From Desulfobacteraceae bacterium UBA5852 (GTDB taxonomy: Bacteria; Desulfobacterota; Desulfobacteria; Desulfobacterales; UBA5852): 64,000 nt of DNA. The stretch's first letter is position 1. The number at the start of each line of letters is the position of its first letter. Shown in pieces: positions 50,800 through 57,697 of the stretch. A program made the translations under genes and the position numbers. Location of the stretch: the NCBI GenBank assembly GCA_002432195.1, contig DJGG01000132.1, positions 39,256 to 103,255 on the forward strand, written 5' to 3'. The notes under the pieces were generated by a model. The model made no database searches. It was not told where the DNA came from and worked only from the letters and a program-made list of their open reading frames with translations.

Positions 50800-52047
50800 A
50801 TGACCGCGCTGGCACTACAGCAAACTACTACGGCCCTGACCGCCCGCGACCCCGCGGCGGTGGCCGCGGCCGAGTCTTCCAAGGCCAGAATTCAGGCCGC
50901 CTACATCATGGCGCTGCAGAAGCGCCGGGACGAGGACCAGGCCCGCGACCGAATCCTTGCCGCCTGCCGGCGGCCGGCCTTTGCCGAGCGGGTGGAGTTC
51001 AACAAGCCGGTCGGCAACACCACCATCAAAGGCCCCTCCATCCGCTTCGCGGAGCTTGCCCTGCGTGAGTGGGGCAACGTCTTCACGTCCACCCAGGTCC
51101 TCTACGAAGACGACCTGATGAAGCGCATCCGGGTGGAGACCCTGGACCTGGAGACGAACGCCAACTTCGCCAAGGAGATTCAGTACCGCAAAACGGTGGA
51201 GCGCGCCTCCAAGCATGGGCGGGAGGATGACGTTCTGGGAGAGCGGACCAACACCAAGGGCAAGCCGGTCTTCATCCTGCGGGCCACGGAGGAAGAAGCG
51301 CAGATCAAGGAGAACGCCCTCATCAGCAAGACGATCCGCAACGAGGGGCTGCGGCTGATCCCCTCCGACATCATCGACGAGGCCATCGACACCGCCCGGG
51401 CCACCCTCAAGCAGCGCGACGCAGCCGACCCGGCGGCCGCCAAAAAGGCGATCCTCGACAACTTCAGCGCCATCGGAGTCAAGCCGGCAGCCCTGAAGTC
51501 CTACCTGGGCCACGACATCGAGGCCTGCTCCCCCGCCGAGCTCCAGGACCTGCGGGGCATGTTCCGGGCCATCCGCGACGGGGAAGCCACCTGGTCCGAC
51601 TACATCACCCGGGCCACCGCCGGGGAGGGCGATGAGCCCCCTCCTCCGCCCGACACCAAGGCCTTCGACGAGGCCATGAAAGACCTGCCGGCCGAACCCC
51701 TGGCCGCCTTCGTAAACCTGGCCGCCAGGAATTTCGGCAAGCCGGTGGACGAGTTCAGGGCCTTTGTGGGCACCACCGAAGGGGAGGTCGCCCGGTTCCG
51801 CAACGCCTTCGCCGCCTGGCAAAAAAAGCATGCCAAGGCCAAGCCGCCGAAGGCTCAACCGGCTCCCGCCCCCGACGGTGGGGAATCCCTTGCCGAATCC
51901 ATCGATGAGCGCCTGGCCCAGGGAGATGAATCCATGATCGCCGCCATGGAGGCCCTGGGGGTCACCAACTGCCCGGCCAAGCCAGAAGATCAGCGCAAGC
52001 TCTGGAGCAAGTATCAGGAGCTTCTGGAGGCCACCGGTGGGGCTTGA
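50800..52047 (+). CDS. Probable phage recombination protein (annealing-protein neighbourhood)
   Basis: A 415-aa protein. Residues about 45-140 carry CRRPAFAERVEFNKPVGN, IKGPSIRFAELALREWGNV and ETNANFAKEIQYRKTVERAS. About 150-175 reads NALISKTIRNEGLRLIPSDI. This pattern recurs in phage proteins encoded after RecB-type exonucleases and is thought to act in recombination. The C-terminal third is Pro/Ala-rich linker then helical. It overlaps the next gene. Annealing activity is inferred, not shown. Confidence 0.75.
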   Translation: MTALALQQTTTALTARDPAAVAAAESSKARIQAAYIMALQKRRDEDQARDRILAACRRPAFAERVEFNKPVGNTTIKGPSIRFAELALREWGNVFTSTQVLYEDDLMKRIRVETLDLETNANFAKEIQYRKTVERASKHGREDDVLGERTNTKGKPVFILRATEEEAQIKENALISKTIRNEGLRLIPSDIIDEAIDTARATLKQRDAADPAAAKKAILDNFSAIGVKPAALKSYLGHDIEACSPAELQDLRGMFRAIRDGEATWSDYITRATAGEGDEPPPPPDTKAFDEAMKDLPAEPLAAFVNLAARNFGKPVDEFRAFVGTTEGEVARFRNAFAAWQKKHAKAKPPKAQPAPAPDGGESLAESIDERLAQGDESMIAAMEALGVTNCPAKPEDQRKLWSKYQELLEATGGA

Positions 52048-52492
52048 TGTGCGCCTGATCGTGGGGAGCGACTTCGCGTTGCGGCCGGCGTCGGTGGAGG
52101 ACCTGGAAGCCATCCGGCGCCTTCCGCAACGATTCCCTGTCGCGGCCGAGATCACCCGGCCGGGACCCAAGAAGCTTCGCAGCTACCGGCAGCTTTGTAA
52201 GTACTTCGTCATGTGCGGGCTAGTGGCCGAGAACGCGAGCGACAACTCCAACATGAATACGAAGGCCAAGGTGGACCACTTGACCAGGATCCGGTGCGAC
52301 TTCGTCGAGGACGTCATCTGGCACCAGGACAAGGGCACCTTGCTCTGGATCCCCAAGCGCCTCAACTACGCCAGTTGCGACCAAGACGATGCCAACCGGT
52401 TCATGAACGATGCCCTGCCCCACCTGGCCGATGCCATCGGCACGGACCCTTCCGCCCTGGACCGCGAAGCCGAAAGGCGGGTCGGATGGTAG
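52037..52492 (+). CDS. Recombination-region protein, NinB/DUF1367-like
   Basis: A 151-aa protein, likely GTG start inside the end of the previous gene. It contains LRSYRQLCKYFVMCGLVAEN and VDHLTRIRCDFVEDVIW and ends acidic. This order (single-strand-binding-like short protein after recombinase, before HNH) resembles NinB/DUF1367 genes that load or mediate recombination. The family call is tentative. It overlaps the HNH gene by seven bases. Confidence 0.6.
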   Translation: MGLDVRLIVGSDFALRPASVEDLEAIRRLPQRFPVAAEITRPGPKKLRSYRQLCKYFVMCGLVAENASDNSNMNTKAKVDHLTRIRCDFVEDVIWHQDKGTLLWIPKRLNYASCDQDDANRFMNDALPHLADAIGTDPSALDREAERRVGW

Positions 52493-52836
52493 AGAAACGG
52501 AAGCGCCCCCCGGTGGACTGGTTCGGCTTCGCAGCCCCGAAGGTGGGTCGCGTGATTCTGGTGGGGGGCGCATACGATGCTCTGCGGAAACAGGTCTTTG
52601 GACGCGACGACTGGCGCTGCGTGATCTGCGGCAGCAGGGAGAACCTCGAACTCGGGCACATCATCGGCCGCTGGAACGTCCGGCGGGACACCCCCGGGAA
52701 CACGGCCTGCATGTGTCGCGTCTGCAACCGGGGGCTGGAAGATGGCACCCTTTGGGTTGAGAGGTGGGACGGCACCCGGCCGGCCGTGGTGTGGGCCCGC
52801 AGCAACCCTGAACACCAGTGGGTGCGGGTGAAATAG
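52486..52836 (+). CDS. HNH endonuclease
   Basis: A 116-aa protein from ATG 52,486, which overlaps the upstream stop. The zinc and catalytic block is CVICGSRENLELGHIIGRWN, then NTACMCRVCNRGLEDG, giving CxxC twice and the His of an HNH nuclease. It may be a resolution or replication nuclease or a packaging partner; early position favours the first. A free-standing homing nuclease is less likely, since the gene sits in an overlapping operon. Confidence 0.85.
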   Translation: MVEKRKRPPVDWFGFAAPKVGRVILVGGAYDALRKQVFGRDDWRCVICGSRENLELGHIIGRWNVRRDTPGNTACMCRVCNRGLEDGTLWVERWDGTRPAVVWARSNPEHQWVRVK

Positions 52837-52882
52837 GACAGGGCCATCAGCCCGTTTCAGGTCGTGGATAAAGGAGTGCGTC

Positions 52883-53353
52883 ATGCGGTGTGTGAGCATG
52901 TGGGAGCCTTGGGCCTGGTGCATCTTCCGGGCCGGGAAGCTGGTGGAGAACAGGCCATGGAAGCTGCCCCTGGGGGCGATCGTCATTCAGGCAGCCAAGC
53001 GCTATGACGAGAGCGGAGCGCGCTACCTGCGGCAGGTGATGGGGATCGCCGTGCCGGAGGCCCGCGAGCTCGTCATGGGGGCCCTGGTGGGAGTGGTGCG
53101 GGTGGTGGGGCACACCCGGGAGAGCGGATCCCCATGGGCCCAACCGGACTGCTGGCACAACCTGCTGGCCGACCCTCAGGAGTTCCCGCGGCGAATCCCC
53201 TGGCGTGGGCGGCAGGGGGTGTTTTGGGTGCCGATCTGCGAAACGTGCGGGGCCGTGCCGGAGACGATGCTATTAACCATGCCGGAAGCGGAGAGGGCGG
53301 GCTGGGTGTATGCCGCAAGGCAATGGCGCTGCCAGGCGTGCGGGGCGGTATAA
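52883..53353 (+). CDS. ASCH-domain protein
   Basis: A 156-aa protein whose first 45 residues read MRCVSMWEPWAWCIFRAGKL, ENRPWKLPLGAIVIQAAK, matching the ASCH fold (S-x-x-x-P-W, E-N-R-x-W). ASCH domains bind RNA or modified nucleosides. The C-terminal part has CETCGAVPE and CQACGAV, a likely zinc ribbon. In phages these proteins may bind modified bases or RNA; the target here is unknown. Confidence 0.82.
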   Translation: MRCVSMWEPWAWCIFRAGKLVENRPWKLPLGAIVIQAAKRYDESGARYLRQVMGIAVPEARELVMGALVGVVRVVGHTRESGSPWAQPDCWHNLLADPQEFPRRIPWRGRQGVFWVPICETCGAVPETMLLTMPEAERAGWVYAARQWRCQACGAV

Positions 53354-53386
53354 GAGCCGCGGGCAGGCAACGGGGGAGAACAAGAA

Positions 53387-53626
53387 ATGTCGTATTTCAA
53401 TGCGGACCAACAAGATCACATAAGAAGCCTGGCCAAAATTCCGCCCGAAAAAAGGTGCTGGTGCGGGTGGTATCCAGCGGGAAAGTGCGAGGCCGGGACC
53501 AAATGCCCGCCAAACAAAACGTGCGCCGACAAGATGGCCGCATGGTGCCCGGAGTGCCACAGCGCCCCAATGAATTTCGGGGCAGGCGAACTCGTGCATC
53601 GTGTCGGGTGCTCGCGTAAACCATAG
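53387..53626 (+). CDS. Small cysteine-rich protein
   Basis: A 79-aa protein with eight cysteines in CWCGWYPAGKCEAGTKCPPN and CADKMAAWCPECHSA plus a final C. This suggests two zinc sites. GGGGGAG lies upstream. No family is recognised; it is one of several tiny zinc-type proteins in this arm. Confidence 0.7.
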   Translation: MSYFNADQQDHIRSLAKIPPEKRCWCGWYPAGKCEAGTKCPPNKTCADKMAAWCPECHSAPMNFGAGELVHRVGCSRKP

Positions 53627-53653
53627 CCGCCCAGAGCGGCGGGGAGGGACACC

Positions 53654-53965
53654 ATGTACGTCGGACAAACGACCAAAGCGCAGCTTCAGGACCGGCTTCC
53701 CCCCTGGCGGTGGGTGGCCGTCGAAATGACCCCCCAGGACATGACTTCGGCCATCCTGCGAGCCGGGACGATTGATCCCCATGCCGGCATGCGGCGCCTG
53801 CATACCGAGTTGGCCAACATCGCCAAGGAGCGCATCGGCTACCGGTCGGATGTCCCCAGGGCATGCGCCGTGGCGGCGGGCCGCCCGCGGGGCGCCGTGG
53901 AGACCCCTGGCACAACCGTCTACCTCGACCGCCGGCCGAAGAGTCTGCTCCTGAAACAGTTCTGA
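53654..53965 (+). CDS. Small early protein of unknown function
   Basis: A 103-aa protein (MYVGQTTKAQLQDRLPPWRW) with a GGGGAGGG ribosome site. It is basic and mixed alpha/beta, with no membrane or metal motif. It lies between two Cys-rich genes in the rightward operon. Function cannot be inferred. Confidence 0.68.
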   Translation: MYVGQTTKAQLQDRLPPWRWVAVEMTPQDMTSAILRAGTIDPHAGMRRLHTELANIAKERIGYRSDVPRACAVAAGRPRGAVETPGTTVYLDRRPKSLLLKQF

Positions 53966-53977
53966 AGGAGGGGGGCC

Positions 53978-54127
53978 ATGCCGGTTTTCACCTACACCTG
54001 CAAGAACTGCAATCGCCGCCTGGGCACCGACCGCCCGGATCTGCAAATCTGCATCCGGTGCGGCGGCATCTATGAGAAGCGCGACGATACGCCGAGGGTC
54101 AAGGTTTCGGAAGCGCGGCCGTCGTAG
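53978..54127 (+). CDS. Tiny zinc-ribbon protein
   Basis: A 49-aa protein with GGAGG before its ATG. CKNCNRRLGTDRPDLQICIRCGG gives two CxxC knuckles (CKNC and CIRC), a compact zinc ribbon. The tail is basic and polar. Genes this short are easily missed, but the cysteine pattern and ribosome site support it. Confidence 0.7.
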   Translation: MPVFTYTCKNCNRRLGTDRPDLQICIRCGGIYEKRDDTPRVKVSEARPS

Positions 54128-54266
54128 GCACCTGCGTACGCCTCCAGGGGTCGCCGGCCGCCGATAACCCAGCCAACAAAGGGCGCTCCGGGTGCGCGGG
54201 TGGAGCAACCATTACGGAAAGCGACCCACGCGGCCAAACCAATTGCCGAGAAAGGGCGGGAAACTG

Positions 54267-54371
54267 ATGGACTTCAAGGCGGCCTGGGTGATCATCCTAC
54301 TTGCGGGAACAGTCTGCGCTGTGGTCCTATTAGTTACGCTGACCATTGTGGCGGTAGCCAAGCACTTCTAA
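54267..54371 (+). CDS. Tiny single-span membrane protein
   Basis: A 34-aa product, MDFKAAWVIILLAGTVCAVV continuing with hydrophobic residues to VAKHF. Almost the whole length is one transmembrane helix. GGGCGGGAAACTG precedes the ATG. A role in membrane signalling, superinfection exclusion or lysis control is possible but unproven. Confidence 0.5.
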   Translation: MDFKAAWVIILLAGTVCAVVLLVTLTIVAVAKHF

Positions 54372-54393
54372 CCAGGGAGAAAGGAGGCAGATC

Positions 54394-54759
54394 ATGACCG
54401 AGGAACCCATGCCCTATGAAGCCGCAGCACAGGAAAAGGTGCTCGTTCTCGAAGACATCGGCCTGCGCGTGCGCCACAGGGTGGTCAACGGAGTACAATT
54501 GACCACTGTCGAGGATGAAGACTGCGAAGAACTGTTTTCCATCCGCGGACGTCACCTTACCAGAGTCGAAGCCAGGGCCTGCTATTCGGCTTACGGGAAT
54601 GGTTTTGCCCGAGGGAAAGCCCAGGGGTTGGATGAGGCAACGGAAAAATTCCTGGCCCCCATTCGGCTAATCGGCCGGGCCCTGGGGGACGGCTTGGGAG
54701 AAAGCAAGGTCTCCGATGCTCTCTGGAATGCTTTGGACAACTTAAGGGCGGTGCGGTAA
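54394..54759 (+). CDS. Early protein of unknown function
   Basis: A 121-aa acidic protein, with GGAGG before its ATG. It is mostly helical (EARACYSAYGNGFARGKAQG, then ATEKFLAPIRLIGRALGDGL). No known motif is seen. It ends just before a hairpin-prone stretch and the promoter-like signal of the lipoprotein gene. Confidence 0.68.
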   Translation: MTEEPMPYEAAAQEKVLVLEDIGLRVRHRVVNGVQLTTVEDEDCEELFSIRGRHLTRVEARACYSAYGNGFARGKAQGLDEATEKFLAPIRLIGRALGDGLGESKVSDALWNALDNLRAVR

Positions 54760-54819
54760 CGATGAGTCCCATCATCAGGCCCACCTATCGGGCACGGGTA
54801 GGCCCTAAAAGAAGAGTTG

Positions 54820-54828
54820 TGCTATTAT
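54820..54828 (+). promoter_or_regulatory. Extended -10 promoter candidate for the lipoprotein gene
   Basis: TGCTATTAT fits an extended -10 (TG-n-TATNAT) and stands 52 bases before the lipoprotein ATG, in an A/T-richer patch of a GC-rich region. No good -35 is present, as is allowed for this class. Confidence 0.45.
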
Positions 54829-54879
54829 TGCAGGGTCATGAAGGCGGCTTCTGAACTTCAACCCAAGGAGAAAAAGACC

Positions 54880-55320
54880 ATGAGAAAGTTGTCCTGCGCC
54901 GTCGTCGTCTTGGCCCTGTTGCTGATCGGGTGCGCATCAAGCCTCGTCGGACAAATAGTGGCGCCCTATAAGCCTGATTGGTGCCTGGTGAACTACACCT
55001 TTCCGACATCCTGCGCGGTGAATTTGCAGCACTTCGAAATCCCCTTTCGGGTCGACCGGGTCGCCGGCGAGCCGGATACCTATATGGTCGAGGGAGCCCT
55101 CGATGCGACCAAGGGCGAATTGCGGAGCTGGACCAGGGTATTGATGTGGCAGAGCAGCTTCAGGATGCTGGTGGTCTCCCATGGGAGAGTCGTGGAGGAC
55201 ATCAGCTTTATGCCGCGAAGAGAGGAGCTTTCCCAACCGCTGCCCTTTATGGTGAAATTCCGGACTGACAAGGAAATCGAGGCCATCGGATTCAAGTACG
55301 ATATCAAGATGCAACAGTAG
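54880..55320 (+). CDS. Phage-encoded lipoprotein, possible lysogenic-conversion factor
   Basis: A 146-aa protein starting MRKLSCAVVVLALLLIGCAS, with AAGGAG upstream. The lipobox LIGC at residues 15-18 follows a basic start and a hydrophobic core, so signal peptidase II processing and membrane anchoring are expected. The mature part is beta-rich. It has its own promoter-like element upstream and a perfect hairpin downstream, unlike its neighbours. This is the layout of a moron expressed in the lysogen, for example for superinfection exclusion or envelope change. The specific function is unknown. Confidence 0.82.
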   Translation: MRKLSCAVVVLALLLIGCASSLVGQIVAPYKPDWCLVNYTFPTSCAVNLQHFEIPFRVDRVAGEPDTYMVEGALDATKGELRSWTRVLMWQSSFRMLVVSHGRVVEDISFMPRREELSQPLPFMVKFRTDKEIEAIGFKYDIKMQQ

Positions 55321-55329
55321 TCGGGGCAC

Positions 55330-55361
55330 CCTGCCCCGGGTCGTCGGGGGCCCGGGGCAGG
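55330..55361 (+). terminator. Perfect 11-bp hairpin after the lipoprotein gene
   Basis: CCTGCCCCGGG (55,330-55,340) pairs with CCCGGGGCAGG (55,351-55,361) across a 10-base loop. It begins nine bases past the lipoprotein stop. There is no U-run, so it may end transcription weakly or protect the mRNA 3' end. Confidence 0.5.
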
Positions 55362-55377
55362 CCCTGGAGTTTGCAGC

Positions 55378-55581
55378 ATGGCGAATCCCTCCTTCTTGGA
55401 AAAGATCGACCTCTACAACCGAATTTCGGACGCTCTGGAGGGCATTCCGGGCGTGGAGATTCGTCTGGAGCTGGAAGGCCCTGGGTCCGGCATCAAAATC
55501 ATGTGCCACGATCTTCGGCAGCGCACCCGGATATTCACCGCTATCCAGGCGGTGATGACGGGGGGAGGAATACATGGGTAA
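55378..55581 (+). CDS. Small early protein of unknown function
   Basis: A 67-aa alpha/beta protein (MANPSFLEKIDLYNRISDAL, then VEIRLELEGPGSGIKIMCHD). The stop overlaps the next gene by eight bases. No ribosome site is obvious beyond a weak GGAG upstream. Function is unknown. Confidence 0.62.
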   Translation: MANPSFLEKIDLYNRISDALEGIPGVEIRLELEGPGSGIKIMCHDLRQRTRIFTAIQAVMTGGGIHG

Positions 55582-55771
55582 GAGCGAATTTAAGTGGCGC
55601 TGCCCGATCTGTTCCGGAGGGGAAGACGACTGCGTGTGCCCCGATTGCCCCGAGTGCGGGGAACGCGGGAATCCTATCTGCTACCGGGAGCACGGCATGA
55701 TGGTGAGCGACTTCCAGCGGGCGCACAAGGAAGCCGTCGAGGCGTCACATGCCGAGGGAGGCGAGGATTGA
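55574..55771 (+). CDS. Small zinc-ribbon protein
   Basis: A 65-aa protein with GGGGGAGG upstream. Six cysteines occur in CPICSGGEDDCVCPDCPECG plus one more, indicating one or two zinc knuckles, and a helical acidic tail follows. Part of the cluster of tiny Cys-rich phage proteins. Confidence 0.68.
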   Translation: MGKSEFKWRCPICSGGEDDCVCPDCPECGERGNPICYREHGMMVSDFQRAHKEAVEASHAEGGED

Positions 55772-55914
55772 TCCCCGGTGCAACCAAGGGCCGGGGGGCT
55801 CCTGGGCGGGAGAAGACCGTGTTTTGCGCGGCCCCTCTTCGGCGCCCTGGCGGACGCCTGGGCAGGCTGCTTACCCGGAAGGGCTTTTTACTACAAGGCG
55901 AAGGGGGCGGACAA

Positions 55915-56100
55915 GTGCCAGCCGCAAAAACCCGGTGGACCCATGTGTTTGCGTGGAGCAACAACCCGAAACGGGCGCAGCTGCAAGGGCGGCGCTGCCG
56001 GATCGTGGCGGCTGGCAAGATGGGTTCGTGCCTCGTTGAGTTCGAGGGCGGCGGCCGGGAGATCATTTCCTTCCGGGCGCTAAAGAAGATCCACGCATAG
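55915..56100 (+). CDS. Small phage protein with conserved WSNNPKRAQLQGRRC-type block
   Basis: A 61-aa protein from GTG 55,915 with GAAGGGGGC upstream; the frame is open back to a TTG at 55,768, so a longer product is possible, but the extra part looks out of frame. The block FAWSNNPKRAQLQGRRCRIV, then CLVEFEGGGREIISFRALKK, is a frequent motif in small phage proteins of unknown function. It is basic, so DNA or RNA binding is conceivable. Confidence 0.6.
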   Translation: MPAAKTRWTHVFAWSNNPKRAQLQGRRCRIVAAGKMGSCLVEFEGGGREIISFRALKKIHA

Positions 56101-56114
56101 GCAAGGGGGCAACC

Positions 56115-56309
56115 ATGGCGATCTGCAAGGGCTGCGGAGCGCGGATTGAGTGGCTGACCATGGAGGAATCCGGGAAGGCCATGCCCGTCGATGCCAATCC
56201 GGCCAAGGTGGTGGTCGATGTTGGGCCCGGCAAGGGCTATCGGTTGGTCAACGCCTGGACGCCCCATTGGGCCACCTGCCCCAAAGCCAAGGAGTTCAAA
56301 AAGCCCTGA
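56115..56309 (+). CDS. Small zinc-finger-like phage protein
   Basis: A 64-aa protein. CKGCGARIEWLTMEESGKAM followed by PVDANP, and later HWATCPKA, matches a widespread small phage zinc protein (CxxC ... H-x-x-x-C). Its stop shares one base with the excisionase-like ATG. The function of the family is unknown. Confidence 0.75.
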   Translation: MAICKGCGARIEWLTMEESGKAMPVDANPAKVVVDVGPGKGYRLVNAWTPHWATCPKAKEFKKP

Positions 56310-56560
56310 TGTTGCAGTATGCCGACATCACAGCCTTGGCTGATCAGGTGGCCCGGATGGTGGCCGACCGTTTGGCCGCTGGCTGCGCCCCGGGCCGCTG
56401 GCTTACCCTCAAGGAAGCCATGGCCTACGCCAAAGTTCGCTCCAGAGACACCATGATGCGCTGGATCGACCAAGGATTCATCTATGCTTTCAGACGCTCC
56501 GGCGAGTGGATCGTGGACCGTGAGTCCATCGACGCCTGGTTCCTCAGCGAGCGGGATTGA
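56309..56560 (+). CDS. Excisionase-like helix-turn-helix protein
   Basis: An 83-aa protein from ATG 56,309. Residues about 29-80 match the HTH_17/excisionase pattern: RWLTLKEAMAYAKVRSRDTM, MRWIDQGFIYAFRRSGEWIV and DRESIDAWFL. Such proteins bind attachment-site DNA and push recombination toward excision. It lies 34 bases before the integrase start, as expected for a directionality factor. Confidence 0.82.
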   Translation: MLQYADITALADQVARMVADRLAAGCAPGRWLTLKEAMAYAKVRSRDTMMRWIDQGFIYAFRRSGEWIVDRESIDAWFLSERD

Positions 56561-56593
56561 CACCGATTGCCGAGATCTGGCATGGAGGCATTC

Positions 56594-57640
56594 ATGGGCA
56601 TCGGTGACCCCCGCATCTGGACTGACCCCAACAGCGGCATCCACTATGCCTTGTGGCAGGAGGATGGTCAAACCCGCCGCAAAACGCTGCGCACCCGCGA
56701 CCAAAGGATCGCGCAGCGTCGCCTGAACAACTTCCGCAGGGACATGCTTGCCGGCCGCGTCCGGACCATTGCCACAGGCCCGACAGTGCTCCTGGACAAG
56801 TTCGTCAAGGAATTCCTGGAGCATATCGAGGCCCGGGTTTCGGACGGCGCCTACACGGTCTACGCGAACGCCTTAGCTAAAGCTCAGTCCTGCTGGGGCA
56901 ACCCCCCCATGCGTCAACTCACGGGTCGCCACGTCGAGCGCCTGCAAACCGATCTGCTCAAAGCTGGCCTGGTGCCAGCCACCGTCAACAAGGTGATTCG
57001 TCACCTCAAGGTGGCCTTGCGGGCGGCCATCCGTTGGAAATACATGCCCCCCGTGGTTGAATGGCCGCCCATGCTCAAGATCCCCAAGCGAATCCGCTAC
57101 CTTACCGCCGAGCAGATTCGAGCGTTGCTCTCAGCCATCGACGACCCGGAGTTTTATGACGTGGTCCTGCTGGCGCTCTACACCGGGCTGCGTTCGGGGG
57201 AGATCCTGCGCCTTAAGTTTTCCGATGTGGACAACCCACAAGGGTTTCTGCGCATCTCAGCCAAGCAGAAAAACCGGATCGAGTCCCGTATCCCCATCAA
57301 CACCACAACTCGAACGGTTTTGGAGCGCTGCGCGGCCAGGCGACCAGGCATGAGCACCATCACCCGCTTCTCCTGCCTCACCTGGGTGAGCCAAAAATTT
57401 AAAAAGTACGCCAGGGAGGCGGGCCTTGGCAGTTTCCGCTTCCACGACCTTCGGCATACCTTCGCCAGCCACCTGACCATTGCCGGGGAGGGAATCCGTC
57501 AGATCCAGGAGCTCATGCGCCACGAGTCCCTGGCCTCGACCATGGTCTATTCTGACCTGGCCCCGGAATCCCTTCGAGCCCCGTCCGAACGCCTTTCCTA
57601 TGGCCCCCTGCCGGCCCCAAAAGCGAAGGGGCGGCGATAG
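56594..57640 (+). CDS. int: Tyrosine-family phage integrase
   Basis: A 348-aa recombinase. The start at ATG 56,594 is favoured by GGAGG five bases upstream; an ATG 27 bases earlier is possible. An N-terminal arm-binding region and SAM-like core-binding domain (about 60-150) precede the catalytic domain. Catalytic residues are visible: Arg in YTGLRSGEILRLKFSD, the His-x-x-Arg in FRFHDLRHTFASH, His in LMRHESLA and the nucleophile Tyr in STMVYSDL. It integrates the phage at the tRNA-Leu gene just to its right. Confidence 0.95.
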   Translation: MGIGDPRIWTDPNSGIHYALWQEDGQTRRKTLRTRDQRIAQRRLNNFRRDMLAGRVRTIATGPTVLLDKFVKEFLEHIEARVSDGAYTVYANALAKAQSCWGNPPMRQLTGRHVERLQTDLLKAGLVPATVNKVIRHLKVALRAAIRWKYMPPVVEWPPMLKIPKRIRYLTAEQIRALLSAIDDPEFYDVVLLALYTGLRSGEILRLKFSDVDNPQGFLRISAKQKNRIESRIPINTTTRTVLERCAARRPGMSTITRFSCLTWVSQKFKKYAREAGLGSFRFHDLRHTFASHLTIAGEGIRQIQELMRHESLASTMVYSDLAPESLRAPSERLSYGPLPAPKAKGRR

Positions 57641-57697
57641 TGCCACCCCCTGCAAATTTCATTAGAGCGAGTTTTAAATGCAATGATTACAGTACTA

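Noticed and set aside
43601..54371. Holin candidates among the tiny membrane proteins (43,601-43,756 and 54,267-54,371)
   Set aside because: Both sit in early operons with no endolysin or spanin nearby. A single hydrophobic helix is not enough to call a holin.
54200..54397. 65-codon plus-strand ORF from a GTG
   Set aside because: No ribosome site, and it overlaps the better-supported membrane micro-protein in another frame.
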